NCBI RefSeq assembly: GCF_037860755.1
Contig: NZ_JBBEOI010000001.1
Coordinates: 62,001 to 126,000 of the forward strand
Reading direction: 5' to 3'
Length of the DNA stretch: 64,000 nucleotides
Origin: Aquipuribacter hungaricus
GTDB lineage: Bacteria > Actinomycetota > Actinomycetes > Actinomycetales > JBBAYJ01
The notes beneath the pieces are model-generated. The model did not search any database. It saw only the letters and a list, made by a program, of their open reading frames with translations, and was not told the origin of the DNA. Positions 15,399-23,399 of this stretch are shown here, piece after piece. The translations under genes were made by a program, and so were the position numbers. Numbering within the stretch: the first letter of the stretch is position 1; each line of letters starts with the position of its first letter.

Positions 15399-16943
15399 AT
15401 GTCGATCCCCCCTGAGCCCACCGCCCTGCCCGACGTCGCCGTGCCGCGTGCGCTGCGCCGTCGCCCGCTCCCCCGCCCCGGCCGGCCCGACTGGCTGTCG
15501 CCGCGGGTGCTCCGCACGGAGGTCCTCGCCGGCCTCGTCGTCGCCCTGGCCCTCATCCCCGAGGCCATCAGCTTCTCGATCATCGCCGGCGTCGACCCCC
15601 GGGTAGGGCTCTTCGCCTCGTTCACGATGGCGGTGACGATCAGCATCGTGGGCGGCCGGAAGGCGATGATCAGCGCCGCCACGGCTGCCGTCGCCCTGGT
15701 CCTGGCGCCGCTGTCGCGCGAGCACGGCCTGGAGTACCTGCTCGCCGCCGTGGTCCTCGGCGGTGTCGTCCAGGTCCTGCTCGGCGCCGCGGGCGTGGCC
15801 CGGCTCATGCGGTTCATCCCGCGCAGCGTCATGGTCGGCTTCGTCAACAGCCTGGCGATCCTCATCTTCCTCGCCCAGATCCCCCACCTGGTCGGTGTCC
15901 CGTGCCTGGTCTACCCGCTCGTCGGCGCAGGCCTGCTCGTCATCTACGGCCTCCCCCGCCTCACCACCGCCGTGCCGGCCCCGCTGGTCGCCATCGTCCT
16001 GCTCACCACGCTCACGGTGGCCGCGGCGGTCCGGGTGCCCACGGTGGACGAGATGGGCGAGCTGCCGTCCACGCTGCCGTCCTTCGGCATCCCCACGGTG
16101 CCGTTCACCGTGGAGACGCTGCGGATCGTCGCCCCCTACGCCGTGGGCGTGGCATTGGTGGGGCTCATCGAGTCCCTGCTGACCGCCAAGCTCGTCGACG
16201 ACATCACCGACACCCGCTCGGACAAGACCCGCGAGTCCTGGGGGCAGGGCGTCGCCAACATAATCACCGGACTCACCGGCGGCATGGGCGGCTGCGCCAT
16301 GATCGGCCAGACCATCATCAACGTGCGCTCCGGCGCCCGCACCCGCCTGTCGACCTTCCTCGCCGGCGTCCTCCTCCTCCTGCTGGTGGTGTCCCTCGGC
16401 GACGTGGTCGGGCTTATCCCCATGGCCGCCCTGGTCGCGGTGATGGTCTTCGTCAGCGTCAGCACCTTCGACTGGCACTCTGTCGCCCCGGCCACGCTCC
16501 GCCGGATGCCGAAGTCCGAGACCACCGTCATGGTCGTCACCGTCACCGTCGCCGTGGTCGTGGCCAGCCACAACCTCGCCTACGGCGTCGGCGCCGGCGT
16601 GCTCACCGCCATGGTCCTGTTCGCCCGACGCGTCGCCCACCTCGCCGAGGTCACCGCCGTCACCGACCCCGACGGCCACCAGGTCGTCTACACCGTCCAC
16701 GGCGAGCTGTTCTTTGCCTCCAGCAACGACCTCGTCCATCAGTTCGACTACGCCGGCGACCCACACCACGTCGTCATCGACATGTCCCGCACCCACGTCT
16801 GGGACGCCTCCTCCGTCGCCGCGCTCGACGCCGTGACGACGAAGTACGCCCGCCGGGGCAAGGCCGTCACCATCACCGGCCTGGACGAGCACAGCGCCCG
16901 CATCCACGACCGGCTCGCCGGCGAGCTGGCCGGGAGCCACTGA
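15399..16943 (+). CDS. SulP-family anion transporter with STAS domain
   Basis: A 514-residue SulP/SLC26-type transporter. The N-terminal part has EVLAGLVVALALIPEAISFSIIAGVDP, the family's signature first helix, then about ten to twelve hydrophobic segments. GGMGGCAMIGQTIINVRSGA matches the conserved region near helix 8. Residues about 420-510 are a cytoplasmic STAS domain (ELFFASSNDLVHQF, VVIDMSRTHVWDASSVAALD). SulP proteins take up sulfate, bicarbonate or related anions. No carbonic anhydrase is adjacent; the sulfur genes nearby make sulfate plausible. It overlaps the following acyltransferase gene by one base (TGATG). Confidence 0.9.
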   Translation: MSIPPEPTALPDVAVPRALRRRPLPRPGRPDWLSPRVLRTEVLAGLVVALALIPEAISFSIIAGVDPRVGLFASFTMAVTISIVGGRKAMISAATAAVALVLAPLSREHGLEYLLAAVVLGGVVQVLLGAAGVARLMRFIPRSVMVGFVNSLAILIFLAQIPHLVGVPCLVYPLVGAGLLVIYGLPRLTTAVPAPLVAIVLLTTLTVAAAVRVPTVDEMGELPSTLPSFGIPTVPFTVETLRIVAPYAVGVALVGLIESLLTAKLVDDITDTRSDKTRESWGQGVANIITGLTGGMGGCAMIGQTIINVRSGARTRLSTFLAGVLLLLLVVSLGDVVGLIPMAALVAVMVFVSVSTFDWHSVAPATLRRMPKSETTVMVVTVTVAVVVASHNLAYGVGAGVLTAMVLFARRVAHLAEVTAVTDPDGHQVVYTVHGELFFASSNDLVHQFDYAGDPHHVVIDMSRTHVWDASSVAALDAVTTKYARRGKAVTITGLDEHSARIHDRLAGELAGSH

Positions 16944-18289
16944 TGAGCACCAGCACCCCCGTACTGCCCGGCCCGCCCGCGACCGGGCGGCTGCACTTCC
17001 TCGACGGACTGCGCGGGGCCCTGATGATCGTCGGCATCCCGTTCCACGCCGCGATGGGCCTGTCCGGCGAGGACTGGGTCGTCAGGAACGACGAGCAGTC
17101 CCTCCCGCTGGAGCTGCTCGCGGCGTTCCTGCACCTGTGGCGCATGCCCGCCTTCTTCGTCGTCGCCGGCTTCTTCGCCGTCCTCGTGCTGCACCGCCGC
17201 ACCCCCGGGCGCTGGTTCCGGAGCCGCCTCGAGCGTCTCGGCATCCCCCTGCTGTTCGGGCTGCTGGCCATCAACCCCGTGCAGGCCCTCATCCGGGGCC
17301 GCTCCGAGCTCGGGTCCTGGGCCGCCGCCGTCGACAGCTGGGGAGAGCTCATGGTGCTGGGCGGCGCCGTTCACCTGTGGTTCTTGCGCGACCTGCTCGT
17401 CTACTGCCTCGTCCTGGCCCTGCTGGCCGCGTCCCCCTGGCGCTCCGCCCTGGCCCGGGCAGCCGACCGGGCCGTCGCCCGCGCCATGGCCTCGACGTGG
17501 CTCGCCGCTGTCGTGACGGTGGGGGCCGGCGTCGCGGTCGTCGCGATGCTGGCGGCATGGCGGCTGTCCGGCGTCGGCGGCCTCACCGAGGTCGTCCTCG
17601 GCAACCAGGTCCTGCTCAACAGCCCGTTCTTCGTCATCGGCGCAGCCCTCGCGGTCCAGCCGGGCCGGCTGCGGCAGCTGGCGGGACGCCCCCTCGCTCT
17701 ACCCGCCGCGGTGGCCGCCGCCTGCCTGGTGGTCCTCGTGCTGATCGCGCGAGGGGTGCTGGGCAGCGGTGCTGTCGTCGATGCGACCGAGGCCGCGGCG
17801 GCGACCGTCGGCGGCCTCACCGGCGCCCTCGTCATCGTCGGGCTGGCCCTGCGCCACGGTGACCGCGACAGCGTGGCCGTCACCTGGGTGGTCGACTCCT
17901 CCCTGGTCGTCTACCTGCTCCACCACGTCGTCGTGCTCGCCATGGTGGCCTGGCTCATCTCGACCGACGTCCCCGCCGAGCTCGGCTTCATCCTGGTCGT
18001 CGCGGTGGCCCTGGTCACCTCGGTGCTCGCCTACGAGGCCGTCAACGCCACACCCGGTCTGCGGTACCTCCTGACTGGAAGGCGCTCTCGCGCCACGAGC
18101 CTCTCCGACGTGCTCCGCGGCCGTCGAGCTGCCACGCGGGCAGCACGGCCGGAACTGGTCACCCGCCCGGGTCAGTCGACGCCTCCACGCCTCGTGGGAC
18201 GACCGCACCACAGCCCCGCCCGCAGGACTTTCGCTGGTCCGACGAGCGCAGGCAAGCAGCACGGCCGCCGTCGGCCAAGCCGTCGTTGA
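16943..18289 (+). CDS. Acyltransferase-3-family integral membrane protein (MdoC-like)
   Basis: A 448-residue membrane protein starting at the ATG that overlaps the SulP stop. The N-terminus RLHFLDGLRGALMIVGIPFHA and HLWRMPAFFVVAGFFAVLVLHRR are acyltransferase-3 signatures (catalytic-region His and Arg), followed by about ten hydrophobic helices. The family moves acyl groups onto cell-surface sugars or lipids. The last 70 residues are Arg/Pro/Ser-rich with no pattern and approach the att-like repeat, so the natural C-terminus may have been changed by an insertion. Confidence 0.85.
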   Translation: MSTSTPVLPGPPATGRLHFLDGLRGALMIVGIPFHAAMGLSGEDWVVRNDEQSLPLELLAAFLHLWRMPAFFVVAGFFAVLVLHRRTPGRWFRSRLERLGIPLLFGLLAINPVQALIRGRSELGSWAAAVDSWGELMVLGGAVHLWFLRDLLVYCLVLALLAASPWRSALARAADRAVARAMASTWLAAVVTVGAGVAVVAMLAAWRLSGVGGLTEVVLGNQVLLNSPFFVIGAALAVQPGRLRQLAGRPLALPAAVAAACLVVLVLIARGVLGSGAVVDATEAAAATVGGLTGALVIVGLALRHGDRDSVAVTWVVDSSLVVYLLHHVVVLAMVAWLISTDVPAELGFILVVAVALVTSVLAYEAVNATPGLRYLLTGRRSRATSLSDVLRGRRAATRAARPELVTRPGQSTPPRLVGRPHHSPARRTFAGPTSAGKQHGRRRPSRR

Positions 18290-18412
18290 CGTCCTCCTCG
18301 CCGTCCCCGCCGGGCATCCTCCCGTTCCACCACGAAGCATGTGCTGGCCCACGTCGGACAAGGCGCCTGTTCAAGAACTGGCGGGGCGGGACAACACCGA
18401 CCTTGTCCTCAT

Positions 18413-18564
18413 CCTGTGGATAACGACTGCCGGGCGCGTTGACGAAGAACCCAGCCCGGCAGCAAACTTCCCTAGCGGAGGGCGTGGGATTCGAACCCAC
18501 GAAACGTTGTGGTTGAACGTTCAACGGTTTTCAAGACCGCCCGTTGTACCGCGTCTGACCTGCA
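18413..18564 (-). repeat. att-like repeat 2: 3' part of tRNA-Ser(UGA) with flanks
   Basis: Minus-strand bases 18540-18476 give the anticodon loop CTTGAAA (UGA), a variable arm with GAACGTT/AACGTTC pairing, T arm GTGGG-TTCGAAT-CCCAC and acceptor GCCCTCC-G. The 5' half is replaced by GACGCGGTACAACGG, homologous to the other copies. CCTGTGGATAACG starts 64 bases left of the acceptor strand, the same distance as in repeats 1 and 3, and contains a perfect DnaA-box consensus TGTGGATAA (18415-18423). It marks the left edge of the ubiquitin-like module. Confidence 0.8.
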
Positions 18565-19268
18565 GACTTGCCGGACTGACGGGGACCGGGGGCACAGATG
18601 GGGCACCAGTAACGAGGCTTGGGGCACCACGACGCCATCAGCAGCTGCTGCTCGACATCGGACACCAACGGACGTGCAGCGACGCAACGCGCTCGTCAGA
18701 TGGCGCACCCTCTCGGGACGCGGCAGCGGACGGGGCTGACGGCAAAGCCGCGTGGGGCGCGACGTGGGTCGAGCCGCTTACCAGGGCGGTCAGTCGCGGG
18801 TCGGACACCGAGACGACGGAACGTCTGTCAGCCGTAGAGGCAGCCGTCAGCCGGGGGGCTTCAGGTGCTGCGACTGACTTGGGGAACGAGGCCCGCGCTC
18901 GCGCTCGAGCCGGTCCACGTCCGCCAGCGGAGGCAGCGAGCTGGTTGCCTCATCGCACGTGCCCGGCTACCCGCCCTCCCGGGTCGGCGATAGGCCCTGG
19001 AGGCCGTCACCTCAGGACGACCCGGCGGCGAGGGGTGTCGAGCCGCTCCCACGATTGCGACGCGCGCTCTTCCCTGGGGCCTGCGGAGCCGCTCCCGGAG
19101 GGCTCAGGGCTGCACGGGGTCGGCTGCTGCCGGCAGCCGGCCCGTGGCGACCAGGTGGTCGGCGAGGGCCCGGACCTTGATGTTGCCCTGGCTTGGAGCA
19201 CGCTGGGCGGCATGAGCGAGTGGTCGGAACCGCTCCCATGGTTCAGCGCGACTTGAGAGGATGCCGGC
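18565..19268. other. Gene-free stretch between att-like repeat 2 and the ubiquitin-like module
   Basis: No frame has a recognisable domain. The left part contains GGGGCAC-type repeats at 18586-18632 (GGGGGCAC, TGGGGCAC, TTGGGGCAC), similar in style to arm repeats next to other copies. Right of that the sequence is GC-rich without coding character. The end carries the upstream region of the zinc-ribbon gene. Confidence 0.4.
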
Positions 19269-19646
19269 ATGGGGATTCTCGATCGCATCGGCGGCTTCGT
19301 GACTGGGCTTAGCAGCAGCGGCAGTTCCGGTGAGACCTGCCCTGAGTGCGGTTCTCCGCTCCGCAGCGACGGTGGACCCGACGACCGGGGCACCGAGCGC
19401 TTTGAGTGCACGAGCGGCATTGGCGAGTGCGGCGAGCCTGTCTGGTTCCGCGAGAGCGGGGGACCACTTATCACCCCCTGGGCGCGCGGCGGCAGTGGCA
19501 GTCCCCAGCCATGCGAGTCGTGCCAGCAAGACATGTCGGGTTCGGAGATCACCGACGCAGGGGAGGACGGCGACAACAGCAACGCTTATGTCACCTGCCG
19601 TCACTGTGGGCACCAGAACGTGCAGTGGGGCTGGGGTGGCGACTAG
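19269..19646 (+). CDS. Small zinc-ribbon protein of unknown function
   Basis: A 125-residue protein with three cysteine pairs or clusters: CPECG near residue 24, CTSGIGEC around 47, CESCQ near 82 and CRHCGH near 110. The pattern suggests two zinc ribbons. Ribosome-binding site AGAGGA is eight bases before the ATG. The Gly/Ser-rich N-terminus has no signal. It points the same way as the sigma-like/Ubl operon 400 bases downstream and lies inside the same pair of att-like repeats, so it may belong to that module, but the family is not recognised. Confidence 0.6.
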   Translation: MGILDRIGGFVTGLSSSGSSGETCPECGSPLRSDGGPDDRGTERFECTSGIGECGEPVWFRESGGPLITPWARGGSGSPQPCESCQQDMSGSEITDAGEDGDNSNAYVTCRHCGHQNVQWGWGGD

Positions 19647-20049
19647 CCAGGTGTGCATCGTCGGTGGGATTCGTCGCCGAGGCGCGCCCTCGAGCGTCGC
19701 AGTGTGGGTGACCACCGAACGCAGCTCACCCAGCGCATCGGCAGTAGCCCGCAACGCGGCAGTTGCGCAGGCCGCCCCTGCAGGTAGTGATTGCAGGTTC
19801 TGACCTTCAGACGCCTAGCACCTCGCCGGGCGTCGTTTCAGATCTGCCCGGCGGACCGGTGGTGAGTGTGTCAACCCGATGTGGCCCCAGGGTGGCGCCC
19901 TGAACTGGCCCCATGCGGGGCGCGATGGCTCGCGCTGTCACGGTGGCCTGCGTGTCCCGCGCAGCACGGCCGCCCGGCGGGCAGGATCAGCCGCGACGCG
20001 GCTGCAGGGCCCATCGCGCGGGCGTGACGGGACGGGTGGGAGGTGACCG
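19647..20049. other. Leader region of the ubiquitin-like operon
   Basis: No gene was found here. It must hold the promoter of the operon that starts at 20050. A ribosome-binding site GGGAGGTG lies just before the ATG. No -35/-10 pair can be assigned with confidence. Confidence 0.4.
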
Positions 20050-20994
20050 ATGAGCGTGCCCGATGAGCTGCGCGCGCTCGGGCACCTTGGTGGGCCCGCG
20101 ACGATAGCGATGCTCACCGCCCGGTTTCGTAGCGCCGTCCAGCCGTTCCCTACCCTGAAGCCTCCGGGCGGCTGGACGGCTGGGGCGCTTGAGGACGTCC
20201 TGCACGACTTTCTTGCCGAGAAACTCGAGGACCTCACAAACGCGGTGTTGACCGTCCGCGACGACGAGACCGCCACCCTCAAGGTCACGAGCCGCGTCAT
20301 GAAGCGCTGGCTCATCGACCAGGCTCGCAAGACCGACACCGGCGCGATCCGTGTTCGCCTCGAGGAACTCGTCCACGAAAGCGACCTGTTCGTGAAGCCG
20401 AACGGTCAGGGGGAACGCTGGGCGCTGGTCGGAGCGGAGCAGGTTAGTAGCGTCGACATCGAGAGCCTCGTCGCGGCCGCGAGGGCGGTGCCTGGGGTGA
20501 AGCCGGTGCGGTGGCGCGACGAGAACCGCCGGGCCCCGATGGCGAGCGGCCCGGACCTGCTCCGCGTCCTCGAGGCCGTCTTGGAACGCGCTGGGGGCAG
20601 CGTGGAGAGCGGCGTGCTGGTCACCGTATTTCAGCGCCGGTTCGGCGTGACCCTCACCTCGTTCGTGCCGCTCGAGGAGGACGACACCCTGCCTGAGCGG
20701 CTGGCTGAGCCGCCGGTGTTCAACTCCGTCGAGCTTGACGAGGCCGCGGTTCGCGCTGCGCAGGCGTACGCGCAGCTCAGCGATCGCGAGCGGCGCATCC
20801 TGCTTCACCTGCACGATCACCGCGCCGTGCAGGACGCCCTGGGGGTCGGACGCACCACGGCCTACACCCTTATCGGCAAGGTCAACGAGGCGTTGCAGGC
20901 TCTGGCCGGCCAGGACGTCGACCATGCGGCCGTCGCCGCCGCGCTCGTCCGACTCGCCGAGCGTGACTTCGGTGCATACGGCGACGACCCCTGA
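20050..20994 (+). CDS. Sigma-factor-like protein, first gene of the ubiquitin-like operon
   Basis: A 314-residue protein. Residues about 55-115 (LEDVLHDFLAEKLEDLTNAV then TSRVMKRWLIDQARKTDTGA) resemble sigma region 2 of ECF-type factors. The C-terminal part LSDRERRILLHLHDHRAVQDALGVGRTTAYTLIGKV looks like a sigma region 4 / LuxR-type HTH. The middle portion is unusual, about 120 residues longer than normal spacing. It may direct or activate transcription of the operon. No anti-sigma gene is present. The assignment is by pattern only. Confidence 0.6.
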   Translation: MSVPDELRALGHLGGPATIAMLTARFRSAVQPFPTLKPPGGWTAGALEDVLHDFLAEKLEDLTNAVLTVRDDETATLKVTSRVMKRWLIDQARKTDTGAIRVRLEELVHESDLFVKPNGQGERWALVGAEQVSSVDIESLVAAARAVPGVKPVRWRDENRRAPMASGPDLLRVLEAVLERAGGSVESGVLVTVFQRRFGVTLTSFVPLEEDDTLPERLAEPPVFNSVELDEAAVRAAQAYAQLSDRERRILLHLHDHRAVQDALGVGRTTAYTLIGKVNEALQALAGQDVDHAAVAAALVRLAERDFGAYGDDP

Positions 20995-21058
20995 ACGGAC
21001 GATGTCAGCGTTGCCACGTCAGATGCACCGTGACACAGAACTATGAGGGAGGTCAGCA

Positions 21059-21946
21059 GTGAGCGAGTACGAGTACCGACTGAGCGCCAAGCTCAGCAGC
21101 TACCGGGCTCCCGACGCACTGCTTGACGCCCTCGACCGCTCCGAGCAGCCCGACCCTGCTGTCGGGCAGATGTGGCGCGCCCACGTCGAGGGCACCGCCC
21201 TGCTCGTGCTCCTTCTCGACGAGTTCGCGAGCGGCTCCCTCGAGGTCGTCGTCGCCACTCCCGGCGAGACACCGCCGGTCGGCAGCGCCGTCGAGCACGT
21301 CGTCGCGCGAACCGACACTTACCAGCGGCTTACGGTGTGGCCCGGGCTGCGCGGTCCGCTGCACCAGCGCGTCCTCGACGTCCTCATCGAGGATTCCGCC
21401 GCCACGCAGGCACTCAGCACCACCCTGCGGACTCGTCCAAGAGCGGAGGCGCCGGTCGACGTGCTCGACCCGGGCGCTGAGCTGCTCGCCGAGCTGGGCG
21501 ATGACCTGCACACGCTGCAGGACGCACCTGCCGTGCCGGTCCGCCCGAAGAACCCCGCCAAGCTCAGCAGCCTTCTCCCCGGGGAGCCAGGGGCACAACT
21601 GACCCTCCTGATCGAGAGCCTAGAACTTGGGCAGCCGATCGCGATGGAGCTGCTGCGGAGCAAGCGTGAGCTAACCGACGCGCAGGCCCGCAGCCTCGAA
21701 CAGCGGCTCGGGCTCGCCAACGGCACCCTGCCCGCCGCAGGGGGCCTCGAGCCAGCACTAGTCGCCGAGGTCGAGCACCCCCGCTGGCGTTCGGCCGCGC
21801 GAACCCGCGCGCGACGCCAAGGCGTGCCGGAGGTTGAGGCCCGCACCAGCCTCGCCGCGGAGGCCTACGCCCTCGCCGCACGGGAGAGCACCAGCACACC
21901 CGACTGGCGCCAGCGGCTGTCGATCATCGTCGCGGGTGAGTCGTGA
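21059..21946 (+). CDS. Protein of unknown function with a possible HTH, partner of ImmA/IrrE peptidase
   Basis: A 295-residue protein, start GTG 21059 behind GGGAGGT. Not recognised. The first 150 residues are acidic and alpha/beta-like. Residues about 195-230 (AMELLRSKRELTDAQARSLEQRLGLANGTL) have the spacing of an XRE-type HTH. This would fit the common pairing of an XRE regulator with an ImmA/IrrE metallopeptidase, which is the next gene and overlaps by GTGA. Alternatively it is the substrate or adaptor of the conjugation system. Confidence 0.5.
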   Translation: MSEYEYRLSAKLSSYRAPDALLDALDRSEQPDPAVGQMWRAHVEGTALLVLLLDEFASGSLEVVVATPGETPPVGSAVEHVVARTDTYQRLTVWPGLRGPLHQRVLDVLIEDSAATQALSTTLRTRPRAEAPVDVLDPGAELLAELGDDLHTLQDAPAVPVRPKNPAKLSSLLPGEPGAQLTLLIESLELGQPIAMELLRSKRELTDAQARSLEQRLGLANGTLPAAGGLEPALVAEVEHPRWRSAARTRARRQGVPEVEARTSLAAEAYALAARESTSTPDWRQRLSIIVAGES

Positions 21947-22995
21947 CCCGTCCGTCGTTCGCTGCCCTGCGCCCGGCTACGCGCGAGCAGGCCGGTCGGA
22001 TGATCGCCCTCCTCGAGGCCACGGACCGTGACCTCCTTGATGCCCTCAGCACCGACCCGCTCGGTGCGCTCGCCGAGCACCCGGACGTGAACCTGCGGCT
22101 AGTGCCGGAAACCGACACCGGCGCCGGCTGCACCGTCGCTGGCGGGTACCGGCACAACGAGACACCCCCGGCGTTGCTGGTGACCGCGTCGCTGTCGCGG
22201 CGCAGGCAGGCGTTCACCGCCCTGCACGAGTACGGCCACCACCTGCAGCAGACCAACCTCGACCTCGGGGTCGCGCTGCTCGAGCACGACAGCGACGAAC
22301 AACTGGAAGAGGCGTCCTGCCAGGTCTTCGCCAGCCGTGTCCTGCTCCCCGACAGTCTAATCAGCAGCCTTACACCGCAGCGCGGCCCCGACGCGACCAC
22401 GGTCGCGGCGTACTACGACAGCAGCCGCGCCTCCCGCGCGGCCTGCTGTGTCCGGGCTGCGGAGCTCCTCGTCGGGGGCGGCGCCGTCGTGCTGTACCGG
22501 GAGGACGGAATCGTCGACGCGACCGCCAGCACCGGGCTCATCCCACCCGCCCGCGGCAGCAACCAGGCCAGCACCCCACTCGTGGCCCGGGCACTCTCCC
22601 GACCCGGTGAGACCGTCGAGCACGACCAGACGCACATCATCTACAGCACCGGCACGTCCGCACCGCTGTACGGGCAGGCGACGTGGGTCGACGGGTACGC
22701 AGTCGCCGTCTTGCAGCAGGACAACGCCAGCTGGAAGGCGTTCGCCCCGACCCGCACTGCCCCGGGCACCTACACCGGCCCGAGCAAGTTCCTCACCTGC
22801 GACGTCTGCCTGCAGGACTACATCCGCACCGACGACCTCTGCCGCACCTGTCAGACCCCGCGCTGCCCGAGCAGGCACTGCTCGTGCCCCATCAGCGCCC
22901 GCGAACGCCCCTGCCCCCGGTGCGGCCTCACCCTGCACAAGGCCCGGTACACGGCGTTCGACGACCCGACGACGCCCTGCCGCGACTGCGCCTAG
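21943..22995 (+). CDS. ImmA/IrrE-type zinc metallopeptidase with Cys-rich RING-like tail
   Basis: A 350-residue protein. The ImmA/IrrE peptidase domain shows HEYGH at residues 95-99 and a third-ligand candidate in EEASCQVFAS (122-130). The C-terminal 65 residues hold CDVC, CRTC, CPSRHCSC and CPRC, then CRDC: at least eight Cys plus His in treble-clef or RING-like spacing. Such binuclear zinc domains are known in prokaryotic ubiquitin-like operons. The domain could act as an E3-like or substrate-binding part, and the peptidase could process the Ubl or cleave a repressor. Overlaps the gene before it; a 101-base gap follows before the Ubl gene. Confidence 0.75.
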   Translation: MTRPSFAALRPATREQAGRMIALLEATDRDLLDALSTDPLGALAEHPDVNLRLVPETDTGAGCTVAGGYRHNETPPALLVTASLSRRRQAFTALHEYGHHLQQTNLDLGVALLEHDSDEQLEEASCQVFASRVLLPDSLISSLTPQRGPDATTVAAYYDSSRASRAACCVRAAELLVGGGAVVLYREDGIVDATASTGLIPPARGSNQASTPLVARALSRPGETVEHDQTHIIYSTGTSAPLYGQATWVDGYAVAVLQQDNASWKAFAPTRTAPGTYTGPSKFLTCDVCLQDYIRTDDLCRTCQTPRCPSRHCSCPISARERPCPRCGLTLHKARYTAFDDPTTPCRDCA

Positions 22996-23096
22996 CCCCG
23001 CGCCGGACGATCCGGCACTTCCTACGTCAGACCTCATCGAAGGGGCAGCAGCCCCACGTCCCCACCGGGACGAACGACTGATGAGGAGAACACAGC

Positions 23097-23399
23097 ATGA
23101 GCGCTCAGACGCACAACGAAAGCAGCAAGGACGACCACGGCAAGGGCAGCGACGAGACCGGGCGCCCGGTCACGTTCATCGTCAACGCCCGCGAGCACAC
23201 CACCAGCGCGAAGACCATGCCCTTTGAGCAGGTCGTCGCCCTGGCCTTCCCCGACACCCCGAGCGGCCCGAACGTGCTGTTCACCGTGTCCTACCGCCGC
23301 GGGCAGGGCAACAAGCCCGAGGGCTCCCTGCTCGCCGGTGACAGCGTCAAGGTCAAGGACGGGATGGTGTTCGTTGTCTCCGCGACCGACAAGTCGTAG
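23097..23399 (+). CDS. Ubiquitin-like (multiubiquitin-family) beta-grasp protein
   Basis: A 100-residue protein behind ATGAGGAG. The first 22 residues are polar and disordered (Ser, Lys, Asp, Gly). Then follows one beta-grasp domain of the multiubiquitin type: VTFIVNAREHTTSAKTMPFE, AFPDTPSG, FTVSYRRG, EGSLLAGDSVKVKDGMVF and VSATDK. Only one domain is present, whereas many relatives carry two or three. The C-terminus is DKS, without the di-glycine of eukaryotic ubiquitin, so either it is used unprocessed or the linkage differs. Its end overlaps the E1-like gene by 26 bases. Likely modifier of the operon. Confidence 0.8.
   Translation: MSAQTHNESSKDDHGKGSDETGRPVTFIVNAREHTTSAKTMPFEQVVALAFPDTPSGPNVLFTVSYRRGQGNKPEGSLLAGDSVKVKDGMVFVVSATDKS

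Noticed and set aside
15054-16940. 628-codon minus frame rich in Asp/Gly/His opposite the SulP gene
   Set aside because: Shadow frame of a clear transporter; no start signal and biased composition.
15902-16942. Frame continuous with the acyltransferase gene extending back into the SulP gene
   Set aside because: The Arg/Pro-rich N-terminal part is the SulP gene in the wrong frame; the true start is at 16943.
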